Part shown: one piece after another, positions 63,751 to 64,000 of the stretch
Layout: each line of letters begins with the position of its first letter
Numbering within the stretch: the stretch's first letter is position 1
From: Rhizobium subbaraonis
GTDB taxonomy: Bacteria; Pseudomonadota; Alphaproteobacteria; Rhizobiales; Rhizobiaceae
Length of the DNA stretch: 64,000 nucleotides
Direction of reading: 5' to 3'
NCBI RefSeq assembly: GCF_900220975.1
Contig: NZ_OBQD01000006.1
Location: 305,351-369,350 of the forward strand
Position numbers and translations under genes: made by a program
The notes under the pieces: model-generated
The model's database searches: none
Told to the model about the DNA's origin: nothing
What the model saw: only the letters and a program-made list of their open reading frames with translations

Positions 63751-64000
63751 TCATTCGTCAAGCCAGGCTGTCAATGCGTCAATATGAACAGCGAAGTCCC
63801 GGCCCTCGTCGGGTCCACCTTTATGGATCACGCCCGCTACGAGGTCGTTGTCGTCAAAGACGGGGCCGCCTGACATGCCCTGCGTCAACTTTTGCGTGAC
63901 CTCGATGCGTATTCCGATGAAGCCGGCCATTGATTCCGAAACGAAGCCGGCCACCCATTCCGATTTCATTCCGGCCAGCATTCCGATTTGAAGCCGGCCA
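63751..64000 (-). pseudogene. trypsin-like serine protease gene, C-terminal part, interrupted by IS-like repeats
   Basis: The frame ends in VTQKLTQGMSGGPVFD then DLVAGVIHKGG and a C-terminal FAVHIDALTAWLDE. GMSGGPVFD is the catalytic Ser loop of a trypsin-like peptidase. Upstream of GIRIEV (about 63912) the sequence turns into the repeats at 63911-64000, so the domain with the His and Asp is not present in this window and the gene appears cut there. It is convergent with the ATPase gene, 5 bp apart. Confidence 0.62.
63911..64000. repeat. four tandem ATTCCG...GCCGGCCA repeats, probable IS21-family end
   Basis: Copies begin at 63911, 63933, 63957 and 63980, with unit length 19-21 bases and period 22-24. 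The common form is ATTCCGA-(T/A)-N4-5-CCGGCCA. Several copies of ~20-bp repeats at an end are typical of IS21-family insertion sequences, and this motif looks like those in rhizobia. The transposase genes would lie beyond the window. Confidence 0.55.

Larger units (their letters stand above)
54388..64000 (+). mobile_element. integrated element with multi-recombinase module and defence-like cargo (right end outside window)
   Basis: The left edge is set where GTA sequence ends and AT-rich sequence begins. Genes inside are visibly less GC-rich and differ in codon use from the chromosome (more AAA, TTT, ATA, AGG). Contents in order: three tyrosine recombinases and a coiled-coil protein in one operon, an orphan small protein, an AAA_13 ATPase, a broken protease gene and an IS-like end. 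No tRNA is at the edge, so the target appears to be the DUF2163 gene itself. Exact ends and direct repeats cannot be set from this window. Confidence 0.7.

Noticed and set aside
63911..64000. CRISPR array
   Set aside because: Repeats are ~20 bases with only 2-4 bases between them, so there are no spacers; they fit IS terminal repeats better.

Overview
The window is high-GC alphaproteobacterial DNA, almost certainly a Rhizobiaceae chromosome of Sinorhizobium/Ensifer, Rhizobium or Shinella type. The evidence is the block pepN - PleC-like kinase - glnE - two-component pair - degP - ccmH/F/E/I (cycL/K/J/H) - lipoprotein - feuQ/feuP/feuN, which matches the gene order I know from Sinorhizobium meliloti. 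No rRNA, tRNA or CRISPR array was found. All family names come from reading motifs; no database search was run.

Positions 1-29.7 kb are ordinary chromosomal genes in short units: the end of a glutaryl-CoA dehydrogenase gene, two PilZ-type proteins, a HisC-like aminotransferase, a nu-class GST, YnfA, AMP nucleosidase (apparently leaderless), a polyprenyl-sugar glycosyltransferase pair with a divergent membrane protein, a divergent class III aminotransferase / glutamine synthetase-like pair that suggests polyamine catabolism, a lipid kinase, MFS/DMT transporters, DoxX, a glycine betaine-type ABC transporter without its ATPase, an L,D-transpeptidase, a VapBC remnant, ETF-ubiquinone oxidoreductase, a YegD-like Hsp70, an SDR without the usual catalytic Tyr/Lys, and a divergent uracil-DNA glycosylase-like protein.

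Positions 30-49.5 kb form the conserved rhizobial block: aminopeptidase N, a PleC/DivL/PdhS-type kinase, GlnE, an OmpR/histidine kinase pair, DegP, the overlapping cytochrome c maturation operon ccmI-ccmE-ccmF-ccmH, and the FeuN-FeuP-FeuQ envelope signalling system.

Positions 49.5-54.39 kb hold the 3' end of a gene transfer agent (GTA)-like tail cluster on the minus strand: the large TIM-barrel tail protein, the NlpC/P60 peptidase, and only the last ~30 codons of the DUF2163 gene. From ~54.39 kb to the window end the DNA is foreign in character. It starts with an AT-rich end and a four-gene, translationally coupled operon of three different tyrosine recombinases and a small coiled-coil protein, a layout recalling Tn554 TnpABC or gamma-mobile-trio modules. 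Then come an orphan 103-aa protein, a 723-aa Rad50-like ATPase with a zinc hook (AAA_13, RloC/PrrC-like, a probable defence protein), and a trypsin-like protease gene cut by repeats that look like the end of an IS21-type insertion sequence. The likely story is a recombinase-driven element carrying defence cargo that landed in, and broke, the GTA cluster. Its right end lies outside the window.
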